NCBI GenBank assembly: GCA_017995595.1
Contig: JAGOIO010000016.1
Span: 1-13,122 of the forward strand
Source: a bacterium
GTDB lineage: Bacteria; Cyanobacteriota; Vampirovibrionia; Gastranaerophilales; Gastranaerophilaceae
Length of the DNA stretch: 13,122 nucleotides
Direction of reading: 5' to 3'
Program-made: the position numbers and the translations under genes
The notes under the pieces: model-generated
Told to the model about the DNA's origin: nothing
The model's database searches: none
What the model saw: the letters and a program-made list of their open reading frames with translations, nothing else
In this document: piece by piece, positions 1 through 8,246 of the stretch
Layout: each line of letters begins with the position of its first letter
How positions within the stretch are numbered: the first letter of the stretch is position 1

Positions 1-1
1 T

Positions 2-1144
2 TTAACTCATACGATAGGATTTGTATTTGTATTTTGCAATCTTCTTTTTGTAACATTGGTTTTAAATAAAAATACAGAAAGTAAATATAAAAACATCTCA
101 AAAAATATATGGATATCAATAATTACAATAACATTAATTTGTTCTCCACTTATTTTTAAGATTTTCACAAGCGGTGGTTATTCTCAATGGTGGAGTAATT
201 TCACCTCAGCAAAAATAATGTTTATGCTGACAGATTTTCTTTCACCTGTAATTACAAACATCGTAGATTCACCAACAAAGTTTTTAACAGGCATAACTTT
301 TGCCTTTATAATTTTTGGGATATTCCCGACAATAATCGCAATTTCAGCTATAATTAACGCAATTTTGCAAAAAGATTATAAAGTAAAGATTTTATCAGCA
401 ACAACAGTACTTGCAATTATAATAGTAACAGTAGCTTCAATGACAGGAAAACTCGTATTTTTGACAAAATATTTAATAGAGATTTACCCTGCATTAATTT
501 TACTTGTAGCTTTCGGCTTTCTAAAATTTAATAACTCTAAAGTCAGAAAAAGCTTAATTTCAATTTATATCGCATTCAGTCTTTTGTACATAATAGCCTT
601 TCCTACCTCAGCACCTAAATTACACAGAGGCGAAGGTCATAAAATAGTTGCAAATTTAATTAAAAATGCTCAACTTAATAAAAATGATATTGTACTTATT
701 AACTACTATCCGCAAAACAGATTTGAAAAATACATGAGTTTTAATTCATATCAAGTTTATTCAATAAATAAAGGAAATTTTGAAAATTACATATCAAAAG
801 AAAATAACAATTCAAAAATAAAAAAAGACGGAAAAAAAATATATTTTAATCAATTTTCAAAAGAAGATTCAAATTATTTTAATAAAATATTTAATTCAGA
901 AATTTTATCTAAATTAAAACCGAACCAAAAAATTGCGATATTGAACTTAACTTCTGTAAGCATCTATTCACCTATGAAATTACAAATGCTAACCCAAAAC
1001 CCTCATATATATAACAAATCCCCATTTTTATTTATGGTATTTTCATACCTTAGAAATGAAGAATTAAAAACATGTATGCAAAATTTAAAAATAACAAGAA
1101 TAGAAACAAAAGGGAATTGGGAACTAATAACATTTACAAAATAG
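2..1144 (+). CDS. C-terminal part of a multi-spanning membrane glycosyltransferase-like protein (GT39/ArnT/PMT type), 5' end outside window
   Basis: The reading frame is open from the first bases, so the gene begins before the window; a TTG at 56 is only an internal codon. About 380 residues are visible. Up to about residue 195 of the visible part it is a string of hydrophobic segments with short loops. One of these reads KYLIEIYPALILLVAFG, which resembles the late transmembrane segment with R/K-Y-L and P-A-L seen in lipid-linked-sugar transferases of the GT39 (PMT/ArnT) superfamily. The last ~185 residues are hydrophilic and Lys/Asn-rich, as in the extracytoplasmic C-terminal domain of those enzymes. 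Such enzymes move a sugar from a polyprenyl-phosphate donor to protein or lipid A on the outer face of the cytoplasmic membrane. The catalytic N-terminal loop (Asp/Glu pair) is not in the window, so the assignment rests on topology and weak local resemblance. No terminator is evident after the stop. Confidence 0.5.
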   Translation, partial: LTHTIGFVFVFCNLLFVTLVLNKNTESKYKNISKNIWISIITITLICSPLIFKIFTSGGYSQWWSNFTSAKIMFMLTDFLSPVITNIVDSPTKFLTGITFAFIIFGIFPTIIAISAIINAILQKDYKVKILSATTVLAIIIVTVASMTGKLVFLTKYLIEIYPALILLVAFGFLKFNNSKVRKSLISIYIAFSLLYIIAFPTSAPKLHRGEGHKIVANLIKNAQLNKNDIVLINYYPQNRFEKYMSFNSYQVYSINKGNFENYISKENNNSKIKKDGKKIYFNQFSKEDSNYFNKIFNSEILSKLKPNQKIAILNLTSVSIYSPMKLQMLTQNPHIYNKSPFLFMVFSYLRNEELKTCMQNLKITRIETKGNWELITFTK

Positions 1145-1214
1145 AAACTCAAAAAAAATAAAATATTAAATATCTTAAACACTTATTTGAAAAAAACATG
1201 TGTTTGTGTAAAAG

Positions 1215-1220
1215 TATAAT
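1215..1220 (+). promoter_or_regulatory. Possible -10 element for fusA
   Basis: A perfect TATAAT lies 80 bases before the fusA start, followed directly by TATACT. No good -35 is found at 16-18 bases; the nearest TTGAAA (1187-1192) is 22 bases away. The region is the only AT-rich gap before fusA, so a promoter is expected here, but the exact elements are uncertain. Confidence 0.25.
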
Positions 1221-1299
1221 TATACTGGTTGTGAAGTATTATTTTTAATGCTCACAAAATAAGTAAATTAGTGATTAGAAATATAAAGGAAAACGCAAA

Positions 1300-3390
1300 A
1301 TGGGACGACAAACACCCTTAGAAAAAATCAGAAACATTGGTATTGCAGCACACATTGATGCCGGCAAAACCACAACAACAGAACGTATTTTGTTCTACAC
1401 AGGTAAAACACACAAAATCGGTGAAGTACACGATGGTGCAGCTGTAACCGACTTTATGGAACAAGAAAGAGAAAGAGGTATCACAATTCAATCAGCAGCC
1501 GTAACTGCTTTTTGGAGAGATCACCAAATTAACATCATAGACACACCGGGGCACGTTGACTTCACAATCGAAGTTGAACGTTCACTTCGTGTATTAGACG
1601 GTGTTGTTGCAGTTTTCTGTGCAGTAGGTGGTGTTCAATCTCAATCAGAAACAGTTTGGAGACAAGCTAACAGATATGATGTACCTCGTATGGTATTCGT
1701 TAACAAAATGGATAGAACAGGTGCTAACTTCTATAGAGTTGTTGACCAAATTAAAAACAGATTGGGTGCTAATGCAGTTCCTATCCAATTGCCAATCGGT
1801 GCTGAAGATAAATTCGCAGGCTTAATTGACTTGATTACAATGAAAGCTGAAGTTTATACTAATGACCTTGGTACAGACATAAAAGAAGAAGAAATTCCAG
1901 CTGATATGCAAGAAAAAGCAAAGGACTATCACACTCAATTAGTTGAAGCTATTTCTGAATTTGATGATGAATTAATGATGAAATATTTAGACGGTGAAGA
2001 ACCAACTGTTGAAGAATTAAAGAAAGTACTTAGAAAAGCTACTTGCGATAACAAAATCGTTCCTGTAACTTGCGGTACTGCATTCAAGAACAAAGGTGTT
2101 CAATTATTATTAAACGCTGTTGTTGATTATATGCCATCACCAATCGATGTAAAAGCGATTGAGGGTGAAAAAGAAGACGGAAGTAAAGTTGAAAGACACT
2201 CTTCAACAGAAGAACCGTTCTCAGCTTTGGCTTTCAAAGTTGTAACTGACCCATTCGTTGGTCGTTTAACATTCATGAGAGTTTATTCCGGCTCTTTGAC
2301 TTCAGGTTCTTACATCTTAAACTCAACAAGCGGAAAGAAAGAACGTATTTCAAGACTTGTTCAAATGTATGCTGACCAAAGAAACGAAATTCAAGAAGTT
2401 CACGCAGGTGATATTTGTGCCGCTGTTGGATTAAAAGCAACAACAACAGGTGATACTTTATGTGATGAAAATGAACCGATTATCTTGGAAAGAATGACTT
2501 TCCCTACACCGGTTATTTCCGTTGCTATTGAACCAAAAACTAAAGCTGACCAAGATAAAATGGGTATCGCTCTTCAAAAACTTGCTGAAGAAGATCCTTC
2601 ATTCCAAGTTAAATCTGATACAGAAACAGGTCAAACTATCATTTCAGGTATGGGCGAACTTCACCTTGAAATTATCGTTGACAGATTGTTAAGAGAATTT
2701 CACGTTGATGCTAATGTTGGTAAACCACAAGTTGCTTACCGTGAAACAATTAGAGGAAACGCTGACCAAGATTCTAAATTCATTCGTCAATCAGGTGGTC
2801 GTGGTCAATATGGACACGTTAAAGTTCAAATCGAACCGGCTGAAGCTGGTGCAGGCTTTGTATTTGAAAACAAAGTTGTTGGTGGTAACATTCCTAAAGA
2901 ATATATTGAACCGGCTAGAAAAGGTATGGAAGAAGCTCTTGAAGGCGGAATCCTTGCTGGTTTCCCTGTGATAGACGTTAAAGTTACATTGTATGATGGA
3001 TCTTACCACGATGTCGATTCATCTGAAATGGCATTCAAAATCGCAGGTTCAATGGCTATGAAAGACGGCGTAAGAAAAGCTAAACCTTGTATTCTTGAAC
3101 CTATGATGAAAGTTGAAATCGAAATTCCTGAAGAAAATACAGGTGATATCATTGGTGATATATCTTCTCGTCGTGGACGTGTTGAAGGTATGGAACTTAT
3201 TGAAGGAACAGGAATTCAAAAAGTTAGAGCCATTGTTCCTCTAGCAACTATGTTCGGTTATGCAACTGATATTCGTTCAAAAACTCAAGGTAGAGGTACT
3301 TTCTCTATGGAATTCAAGAACTATGAACAAGTTCCTGCAAATATCCAAACTGAAATTATCGAAAAATCAGGTGTAACAACTAAAGAATAA
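1300..3390 (+). CDS. fusA: Elongation factor G
   Basis: This is translational GTPase EF-G, which drives tRNA and mRNA translocation on the ribosome and, with ribosome recycling factor, helps split post-termination ribosomes. The 696-aa length is normal. The GTPase motifs are intact: G1 AHIDAGKT (17-24), switch I RGIT (59-62), G3 DTPGH (81-85) with the catalytic His, and G4 NKMD (135-138). Domains II to V follow, with domain IV around GGRGQYGHVKVQIEP and the C-terminal GYATDIRSKTQGRGTFSM. The ribosome binding site AAGGAA (1286-1291) sits 8 bases before the ATG. Its base and codon choice is less AT-biased than that of the neighbours, as expected for a highly expressed gene. It is not flanked by rpsL, rpsG or tuf: a glycosyltransferase-like gene precedes it and a sigma factor gene follows, with a terminator between. 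A second EF-G-like paralogue elsewhere cannot be excluded, but this copy has the full canonical set of motifs. Confidence 0.97.
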   Translation: MGRQTPLEKIRNIGIAAHIDAGKTTTTERILFYTGKTHKIGEVHDGAAVTDFMEQERERGITIQSAAVTAFWRDHQINIIDTPGHVDFTIEVERSLRVLDGVVAVFCAVGGVQSQSETVWRQANRYDVPRMVFVNKMDRTGANFYRVVDQIKNRLGANAVPIQLPIGAEDKFAGLIDLITMKAEVYTNDLGTDIKEEEIPADMQEKAKDYHTQLVEAISEFDDELMMKYLDGEEPTVEELKKVLRKATCDNKIVPVTCGTAFKNKGVQLLLNAVVDYMPSPIDVKAIEGEKEDGSKVERHSSTEEPFSALAFKVVTDPFVGRLTFMRVYSGSLTSGSYILNSTSGKKERISRLVQMYADQRNEIQEVHAGDICAAVGLKATTTGDTLCDENEPIILERMTFPTPVISVAIEPKTKADQDKMGIALQKLAEEDPSFQVKSDTETGQTIISGMGELHLEIIVDRLLREFHVDANVGKPQVAYRETIRGNADQDSKFIRQSGGRGQYGHVKVQIEPAEAGAGFVFENKVVGGNIPKEYIEPARKGMEEALEGGILAGFPVIDVKVTLYDGSYHDVDSSEMAFKIAGSMAMKDGVRKAKPCILEPMMKVEIEIPEENTGDIIGDISSRRGRVEGMELIEGTGIQKVRAIVPLATMFGYATDIRSKTQGRGTFSMEFKNYEQVPANIQTEIIEKSGVTTKE

Positions 3391-3403
3391 TAAAGTTCTT
3401 ACT

Positions 3404-3448
3404 AAAAAAAAAAGAGCAAAATGTTAAAACATTTTGCTCTTTTTTTTT
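3404..3448 (+). terminator. Rho-independent terminator of fusA
   Basis: Arms GAGCAAAATG (3414-3423) and CATTTTGCTC (3430-3439) close a six-base loop and are followed by a T run to 3448. The preceding A run (3404-3413) can extend the stem. It starts 13 bases after the fusA stop and should insulate the sigma factor gene from fusA transcription. Confidence 0.93.
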
Positions 3449-3526
3449 GCAATTCGTACGTATAAATGATGTTTGATTTCAGGTATTTTGTACAATAGTA
3501 ATGTATTATATAGCGTAGGATTTTTA

Positions 3527-4348
3527 ATGTACCAAGAGGATTATAACTCATATAGTAATATCAAGAGAATTCCTGATAACGAACTTGAAGCTTTATGGAA
3601 GAAGTATTTAGAAAACAAAAGCGACAAGAAAGTTCGTGATACATTAATTGTACAATATATTTATCTTACCAGATATGTAGTAGGTCGTGTAAAAGTTGCA
3701 TTACCTCCGACATTTTCGGTAGAAGACATTTCAAGCTATGGTGTAGAAGGTCTTATTGATGCTGTCGAAAAATATTCTCCGGATAAAGGTGCGAGGTTTG
3801 AAACCTATGCCCTTATGAGAATAAGAGGAAACATTATTGATAAAATTCGTTCTCAAGACTTTTTACCACGTAGCGTAAGAAAAAAGATTAAAGACATAAA
3901 AGAAGCACAAGAGCTTCTAAAACAAAAACTGGGTAGATTTCCGACTTCTAAAGAAATAGGTGATGTATTAGGTCTTGAGCCTGAAAAAATCGACCAAATT
4001 CTTGCAGAAGATACAACGATTACATCTATCTACGATAAAAAAGGTTCCTCAGATGAGAGTGTTGAAGTAGTAGATACGATTAGGGATACAAACAAAAAGA
4101 CTCCAATGGAAGTTTTGGAAGAAAAAGATGTAAAAAAAGAATTAGAACTTGCTCTTAAAAGACTTCCTGAAAGAGAAAGAATGATATTAGTTCTTTACTA
4201 TCACGAGAACATGACACTTAAAGAAATTGGCGAGACGATTGAAGTTTCTGAATCCAGAGTTTGCCAGTTACATGCTCAAGCGGTTATGAAATTGAAGAAT
4301 ATTTTGAGTGAAGACCGAACAACAAGAATGAATAAAAGCATTGTTTAA
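3527..4348 (+). CDS. RNA polymerase sigma factor of the FliA/WhiG (sigma28) family
   Basis: A 273-aa sigma70-family protein lacking region 1, as in group 3 factors. Region 2 spans about 35-110, with FETYALMRIRGNIIDKIRS followed by the DFLPRSVR junction (111-118) that is characteristic of FliA/WhiG/SigD. Region 3 is about 118-165 (GRFPTSKEIGDVLGL) and region 4 about 205-260 (RLPERERMILVLYYHENMTLKEIGE then SESRVCQLHAQAVMKLK, a helix-turn-helix). Family members direct core polymerase to TAAA-N15-GCCGATAA-type promoters of late flagellar or developmental genes. The frame is open from a TTG at 3473, but that has no ribosome site. The ATG at 3527 has AGGA (3517-3520) six bases upstream and gives the normal family length, so it is preferred. 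A matching promoter lies in this window at 11287-11313. No anti-sigma FlgM or flagellar gene is visible next to it, so FliA and WhiG cannot be told apart here. Confidence 0.9.
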   Translation: MYQEDYNSYSNIKRIPDNELEALWKKYLENKSDKKVRDTLIVQYIYLTRYVVGRVKVALPPTFSVEDISSYGVEGLIDAVEKYSPDKGARFETYALMRIRGNIIDKIRSQDFLPRSVRKKIKDIKEAQELLKQKLGRFPTSKEIGDVLGLEPEKIDQILAEDTTITSIYDKKGSSDESVEVVDTIRDTNKKTPMEVLEEKDVKKELELALKRLPERERMILVLYYHENMTLKEIGETIEVSESRVCQLHAQAVMKLKNILSEDRTTRMNKSIV

Positions 4349-4367
4349 TATAAACAATGCTTTTATT
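4331..4367. terminator. Bidirectional terminator overlapping the end of the sigma gene, shared with convergent purB
   Basis: A perfect 17-bp stem (4331-4347 with 4351-4367) closes a three-base loop. The left arm contains the last five codons of the sigma factor and most of its stop codon. T-rich tracts occur on the exit side in both directions, and the element sits between two convergent genes. Confidence 0.85.
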
Positions 4368-4401
4368 TTATCTACACTTTTACCTAAAACTTCTACAAAA
4401 G

Positions 4402-5697
4402 TTATTTTTCAAATCTTTCATAAATTGTATTTATATTTTTTAAATAATCATCTCGTTCAAAACATTTTTCCAAGAGTTCATCAGACAAAACCGAAGTAAT
4501 CTCTTTATCATTTTTTAAGTTTTCTTTAAAATTGCCATCATTTTCAAAAGCATCAATAGCATTTCTTTGAACCAATTTATAAGCATCTTCACGAGTTAAA
4601 CCATTTTCAACAAGAGTAAGTAAAACTTTTTGAGAATAAACAATTCCGCCAAACAGGTAAGAATTTTTAAGCATATTTTTTTCATGAATTACTAAATTAT
4701 CGACAACAGACTTAAATCGATTAAGCATGAAATCAACCAAGATTGTAGAATCAGGAAAAATAACACGTTCAGCAGAACTATGAGAAATATCACGTTCATG
4801 CCATAGCGGAATATTTTCTAAAGCGACAATAGAATTAGCTCTTACAACACGAGCCAACCCGCAAAGATTTTCACATTTTATAGGATTCTTTTTATGAGGC
4901 ATTGCAGAAGAACCTTTTTGTCCTTTTGAGAATCCCTCCTCAACCTCTAAGACCTCAGTTTTTTGTAAGTGTCTTATCTCTATTGCAAACTGTTCAATCA
5001 CGCTGGCAATCATAGAAAGAGCCTGAATAAAGTAAGCATGAATATCTCTTGCAATAACCTGTGTAGAAATTCTGGCAGGTTTTAATCCCAAGTTTTTACA
5101 AGTAATTTGTTCAACTTCAGGTGAAATATTACTATAAGTTCCAACAGGTCCTGAAATTTGCCCAACTTTTGCATTTTCCAAAGCATGTAAAAAATTATCT
5201 CTTGCTCGTTCTAAAATATCAATCCAAGAACAAACTTTTACACCAAAAGTCATAACTTCAGCATGAACCCCGTGAGAACGCCCGATACAAATGGTTTTCT
5301 TATGTTTTTTGAACAAAACATAAAGAGAATTTATCGTATTTTCCAAATCTTCTTTTATAATTTTACCTGCGTCTTGAATTTGAAGAGCCATAGCCGTATC
5401 AATAACATCAGAACTTGTAAGTCCAACATGCATATATTTTGCTAAGTCTTCACCTAAATTTTCATTAACATTAGTAAGAAAAGCTATTACATCATGATTA
5501 ACTTCTCTTTCTATCTCATCAATTCTTGAAACATCAAACTTTGCAAGTTCTTTTATTTTGAGTAAATCTTTTTCAGGAATTTGTCCAAGCTCACAATAAG
5601 CCTCACAAACAGCAAGTTCTACTCTCAAATAATAATCAAATTTGGTATCTAATTCCCAAATTCTCTTCATATTTTCTCTTGAATATCTATCAATCAT
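4402..5697 (-). CDS. purB: Adenylosuccinate lyase
   Basis: PurB catalyses two fumarate-releasing steps of purine synthesis: SAICAR to AICAR, and adenylosuccinate to AMP. The 431-aa length is that of the short bacterial type. Visible family signatures are HDV (68-70), TSSDVIDTA (94-102), the catalytic-His segment GRSHGVHAE (139-147), and the mobile loop signature GSSAMPHKKNP (262-272) with the catalytic Ser in the SS pair. The ATG start at 5697 begins MIDRYSRENMKRIW, the usual PurB N-terminus. There is no strong Shine-Dalgarno; only a GGA lies close to the start. The gene is monocistronic here, convergent with the sigma gene, and not clustered with other pur genes. Confidence 0.96.
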   Translation of the reverse strand: MIDRYSRENMKRIWELDTKFDYYLRVELAVCEAYCELGQIPEKDLLKIKELAKFDVSRIDEIEREVNHDVIAFLTNVNENLGEDLAKYMHVGLTSSDVIDTAMALQIQDAGKIIKEDLENTINSLYVLFKKHKKTICIGRSHGVHAEVMTFGVKVCSWIDILERARDNFLHALENAKVGQISGPVGTYSNISPEVEQITCKNLGLKPARISTQVIARDIHAYFIQALSMIASVIEQFAIEIRHLQKTEVLEVEEGFSKGQKGSSAMPHKKNPIKCENLCGLARVVRANSIVALENIPLWHERDISHSSAERVIFPDSTILVDFMLNRFKSVVDNLVIHEKNMLKNSYLFGGIVYSQKVLLTLVENGLTREDAYKLVQRNAIDAFENDGNFKENLKNDKEITSVLSDELLEKCFERDDYLKNINTIYERFEK

Positions 5698-5708
5698 AGT
5701 CCAATTTT

Positions 5709-5737
5709 ATCATAAAAAACCAAGATAAAAAAGGCAA
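5709..5737 (-). promoter_or_regulatory. Predicted sigma70 promoter of purB
   Basis: On the minus strand TTGCCT (5732-5737) and TATGAT (5709-5714) are separated by 17 bases. The expected start point is near 5702, which would leave a leader of only a few bases before the ATG at 5697. This fits the lack of a good ribosome site. Confidence 0.45.
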
Positions 5738-5818
5738 TTTTTTTAAAGAAAAATACTTTATATAAGTACAAGACAAAAGGATAAATAATTTACAAAGGGA
5801 AATTTTGGGGATACTACT

Positions 5819-6157
5819 ATGACTGAAATGAGCGGGGTTTCAAATGCCAGCAATCCGTTTAACCAAACAGATTGGCAAAAAGACTTACATCAAAAAAGAG
5901 TTGCCGAAGTTGAAGAAAAACGAGAAATTTACCATGCATTGTTGAACAAAGCTGAAACAGCAAAATCAACATTCAAAAATCATCAAATAAAGTATAATTC
6001 TCTAAAAAAACAAAGCGAAACGAATAAGTTTGTATCAATTTTTGATGCTCAACATAATATGGAAACAAGTCAAAAATTAAGTTCAGATTACGAGCTAAAT
6101 GCAGACGTTGCACTATCAAGCCTGCAAAATAGTACGGACTCTTTATTCTACACTTAG
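5819..6157 (+). CDS. Unrecognised 112-aa soluble protein, probably coiled coil
   Basis: I do not recognise this protein. It is hydrophilic, has no signal peptide or membrane segment, no cysteines, and is rich in Lys, Glu, Gln, Asn and Ser. Residues about 18-70 (from TDWQKDLHQKRVAEVEEKRE onward) have the charged, alanine-spaced pattern of a long helix or coiled coil. The C-terminal part has a second likely helix (SSDYELNADVALSSLQN). The ATG at 5819 has GGGG (5807-5810) at 8 bases; the second Met (residue 4, 5828) is an alternative. It lies alone between purB (divergent) and feoB (convergent), and its TAG overlaps the feoB stop. Translation is supported by frame length and spacing to neighbours rather than by homology. 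Confidence 0.65.
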   Translation: MTEMSGVSNASNPFNQTDWQKDLHQKRVAEVEEKREIYHALLNKAETAKSTFKNHQIKYNSLKKQSETNKFVSIFDAQHNMETSQKLSSDYELNADVALSSLQNSTDSLFYT

Positions 6158-7935
6158 AATTGTTTTAAATGCGTAAGCATGTAAGCACAATGTAATAACA
6201 TCGCTACAGTGATTGACGTTGTAAAAATAACGGCAACCACTTTTAGTGCAGATTTTACGCCTAATTCCTTTATTAAAGTAAAGAATGAAGAAATACAAGG
6301 AATATATAATACAAGAAAAATACTTGCGATAACAAACTGATGAGCACATAATTTTAATGGTGCAAGCAAAGCTATAGAAACATCTTTTCTTAAAAATCCC
6401 AACAGCATTACAGATGTTATATCCGGAGGTAAGCCCATAACATAATTGACCGGCGTTCTCAAAGCTTTTGTTACAAAATCAATAACACCAAATTTATCCA
6501 AAATATTCATAATTACAACACCAGTAATTATTAGAGGTAAAACTTCGGCAAAATAATCAATTATTCTTATCTTTAATTTTTCTGACATTAATTTGAATGA
6601 CGGCAATCTGTAAGATGGAATTTCAATAAATAAATCTGCAGAATCTCCTTTTAATTTAAGATTTAATAATAAATTTACAATTATGGAAAAGAGAAGAAGT
6701 AGAGCAAAAATCAACAGAACTATATGAATACCAAATTGCATACCCAAAGAAACAATCATAGCACTTTGCGGTAAACAAGGTGCAGCCATTAAAATCAAAG
6801 CTACTGTAAGTATCTTTTCTCTTTGTGTTGTCAAAACTCTTGTTGACATAAGAGCAGGAACTTTACACCCCAAACCCAACATAATTGGAATTGACGAATT
6901 GCCATGAAGTCCGAGTTTGTGAAAGAAATTATCCAAAACAATCGCAAGTCTTGGTAAATATCCCAAATCTTCTAAAAATCCAAAAATAATATAGAAAGAA
7001 AAGAAGTATGGAAAAACCAAAACAAGAGCAATATAAACACCACTGGTAAATATACCGAAAGACTGTAACGGATCAGAACTTGTTCCAAACAACAAGCTAT
7101 TCAGCATTGGATAAGGTATAAGTTTTTCAATATCAAAAATCAACGGTGCATATAATTTGTGATAAAAAGGCTCAAGAACATAACTTGTAACACTTTCACC
7201 TATTGTTCTGACAATAAGCAATGTCGTAAATAAAACGATAAAAGCCGTTATCAAACCTCCGATTGGGTGTAATGTGAAATCGCTTAAACTCTCACCAAAG
7301 GTATGATGTCTGTGTTTTAGTGATTGAACCTTTGAAACAATTAAACCAACAATACTCCAATAATTGCACGTAACACAATCTTTACCACAAGTTCCGTTAC
7401 CACAAATGTTTTTTATACCATTTTCTTCTAACTTTTTATCTATATCTAAAGAACTTACCCTTGCGGTTTCAATAGCTTCAATAACTTCAGTAATACCCTC
7501 ATGCTCCAATGCACTCGTTGGTATTACGTCAATGCCCAATATTTCAGACAATTTTTTATTGTCAATAGTTATACCCTTGTGCTGAGTATCTTCCCAAAGA
7601 TTCAGGCTTAAAAATAATGGCTTTTTTAACTTTATTAATTGTAATGTTAAATTTAAGTTTCTTTCCAAATTTGTTGCATCTAAAACATTTATAATAACAT
7701 CAGCTTCATTAATAAGCTTTATAGCAGTAGTTTCAGCTTTAGAATGTGTCTCTAAAGAATAAAGCCCGGGAGCATCAATTAACTCATACTCAAAGTCTTT
7801 GTACTTAAATTTGCCGACTTTAACCCCAACAGTCGTACCGGCATAATTTGCAGTAACAACACCGATTCCAGTTATTCTTGAGAACAAAAGACTTTTCCCG
7901 ACATTCGGATTTCCTACAAGAACAACTTTTTTCAA
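6154..7935 (-). CDS. feoB: Ferrous iron transport protein B
   Basis: FeoB moves Fe(II) across the cytoplasmic membrane and carries a cytoplasmic GTPase domain. At 593 aa it is compact for the family. The G domain occupies residues 1-160: G1 GNPNVGKS (8-15), switch with AGTT (32-35), G3 DAPG (54-57), then G4 written NLWE (112-115) instead of the usual NxxD, and SAL (141-143) at the G5 position. A Cys cluster (178, 183, 187, 190) lies between the G domain and the first membrane segment at about 222. The membrane part shows both Gate regions: LGLGCKVPALMSTR (353-366) with the conserved Gly-Cys-x-Val-Pro, and AAPCLPQSAM (384-393). GFLRKDVS (513-520) and LYIPCIS (543-549) follow. The start is TTG at 7935: G1 comes eight residues later, and AGGAA inside the feoA end lies 8 bases upstream. 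feoA ends 3 bases before it, so translation is probably coupled. Confidence 0.95.
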   Translation of the reverse strand: MKKVVLVGNPNVGKSLLFSRITGIGVVTANYAGTTVGVKVGKFKYKDFEYELIDAPGLYSLETHSKAETTAIKLINEADVIINVLDATNLERNLNLTLQLIKLKKPLFLSLNLWEDTQHKGITIDNKKLSEILGIDVIPTSALEHEGITEVIEAIETARVSSLDIDKKLEENGIKNICGNGTCGKDCVTCNYWSIVGLIVSKVQSLKHRHHTFGESLSDFTLHPIGGLITAFIVLFTTLLIVRTIGESVTSYVLEPFYHKLYAPLIFDIEKLIPYPMLNSLLFGTSSDPLQSFGIFTSGVYIALVLVFPYFFSFYIIFGFLEDLGYLPRLAIVLDNFFHKLGLHGNSSIPIMLGLGCKVPALMSTRVLTTQREKILTVALILMAAPCLPQSAMIVSLGMQFGIHIVLLIFALLLLFSIIVNLLLNLKLKGDSADLFIEIPSYRLPSFKLMSEKLKIRIIDYFAEVLPLIITGVVIMNILDKFGVIDFVTKALRTPVNYVMGLPPDITSVMLLGFLRKDVSIALLAPLKLCAHQFVIASIFLVLYIPCISSFFTLIKELGVKSALKVVAVIFTTSITVAMLLHCAYMLTHLKQF

Positions 7936-7938
7936 TTT

Positions 7939-8208
7939 CTATTCCTCAATCTGCTTAACTAAAACCTTAGTTGCCATTTTGTACCCAAGAGCAACTTTTG
8001 TAAAATCTTTTTCAACAATTATCGGCCCATGCAAAATTGCAGAGCTTATCTTCTTAATTCTTACACCGGGAATAATTCCAAGAGTTTCAAATTTTAAAAG
8101 AGCATTACGCTGAGCTTGCAAGTCAACTACCATTGCCGACTTACCATTTGATAACTCTGTTAAAGCTATCGGTACTTGCTGACATAAATTCTCGTCTTCG
8201 TTTCCCAT
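7939..8208 (-). CDS. feoA: Ferrous iron transport protein A (SH3-like)
   Basis: FeoA is a small cytoplasmic SH3-fold protein needed for FeoB function. Family features are the LTELSNGKSAMVVDL opening, the LGIIPGVRIKKIS segment, then the GPIIVEKD strand and the closing GYKMATKVLV. The frame is open to a GTG at 8241 (100 aa), but the predicted transcription start (about 8240) leaves no leader or ribosome site for that codon. The ATG at 8208, with a GGAG about 12 bases upstream, gives 89 aa and retains the whole domain, so it is preferred. The gene overlaps nothing and is followed after 3 bases by feoB, forming a two-gene operon. Confidence 0.88.
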   Translation of the reverse strand: MGNEDENLCQQVPIALTELSNGKSAMVVDLQAQRNALLKFETLGIIPGVRIKKISSAILHGPIIVEKDFTKVALGYKMATKVLVKQIEE

Positions 8209-8246
8209 AGAATTGAAATACTCCAAAGTGCCTGTATCCACTATAA

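Noticed and set aside
3473..3526. TTG start extending the sigma factor by 18 residues
   Set aside because: There is no ribosome site before the TTG. The extra residues are unlike the family, and the ATG at 3527 has a good AGGA.
5698..5818. Purine riboswitch or other leader RNA before purB
   Set aside because: The gap is 121 bases, is shared by two divergent genes and is mostly homopolymeric A/T. The predicted purB leader is only a few bases, and no conserved purine-aptamer core is visible.
8209..8241. GTG start giving a 100-aa FeoA
   Set aside because: The strong promoter at 8247-8275 would start transcription at about 8240, leaving no ribosome site. The ATG at 8208 keeps the complete domain.
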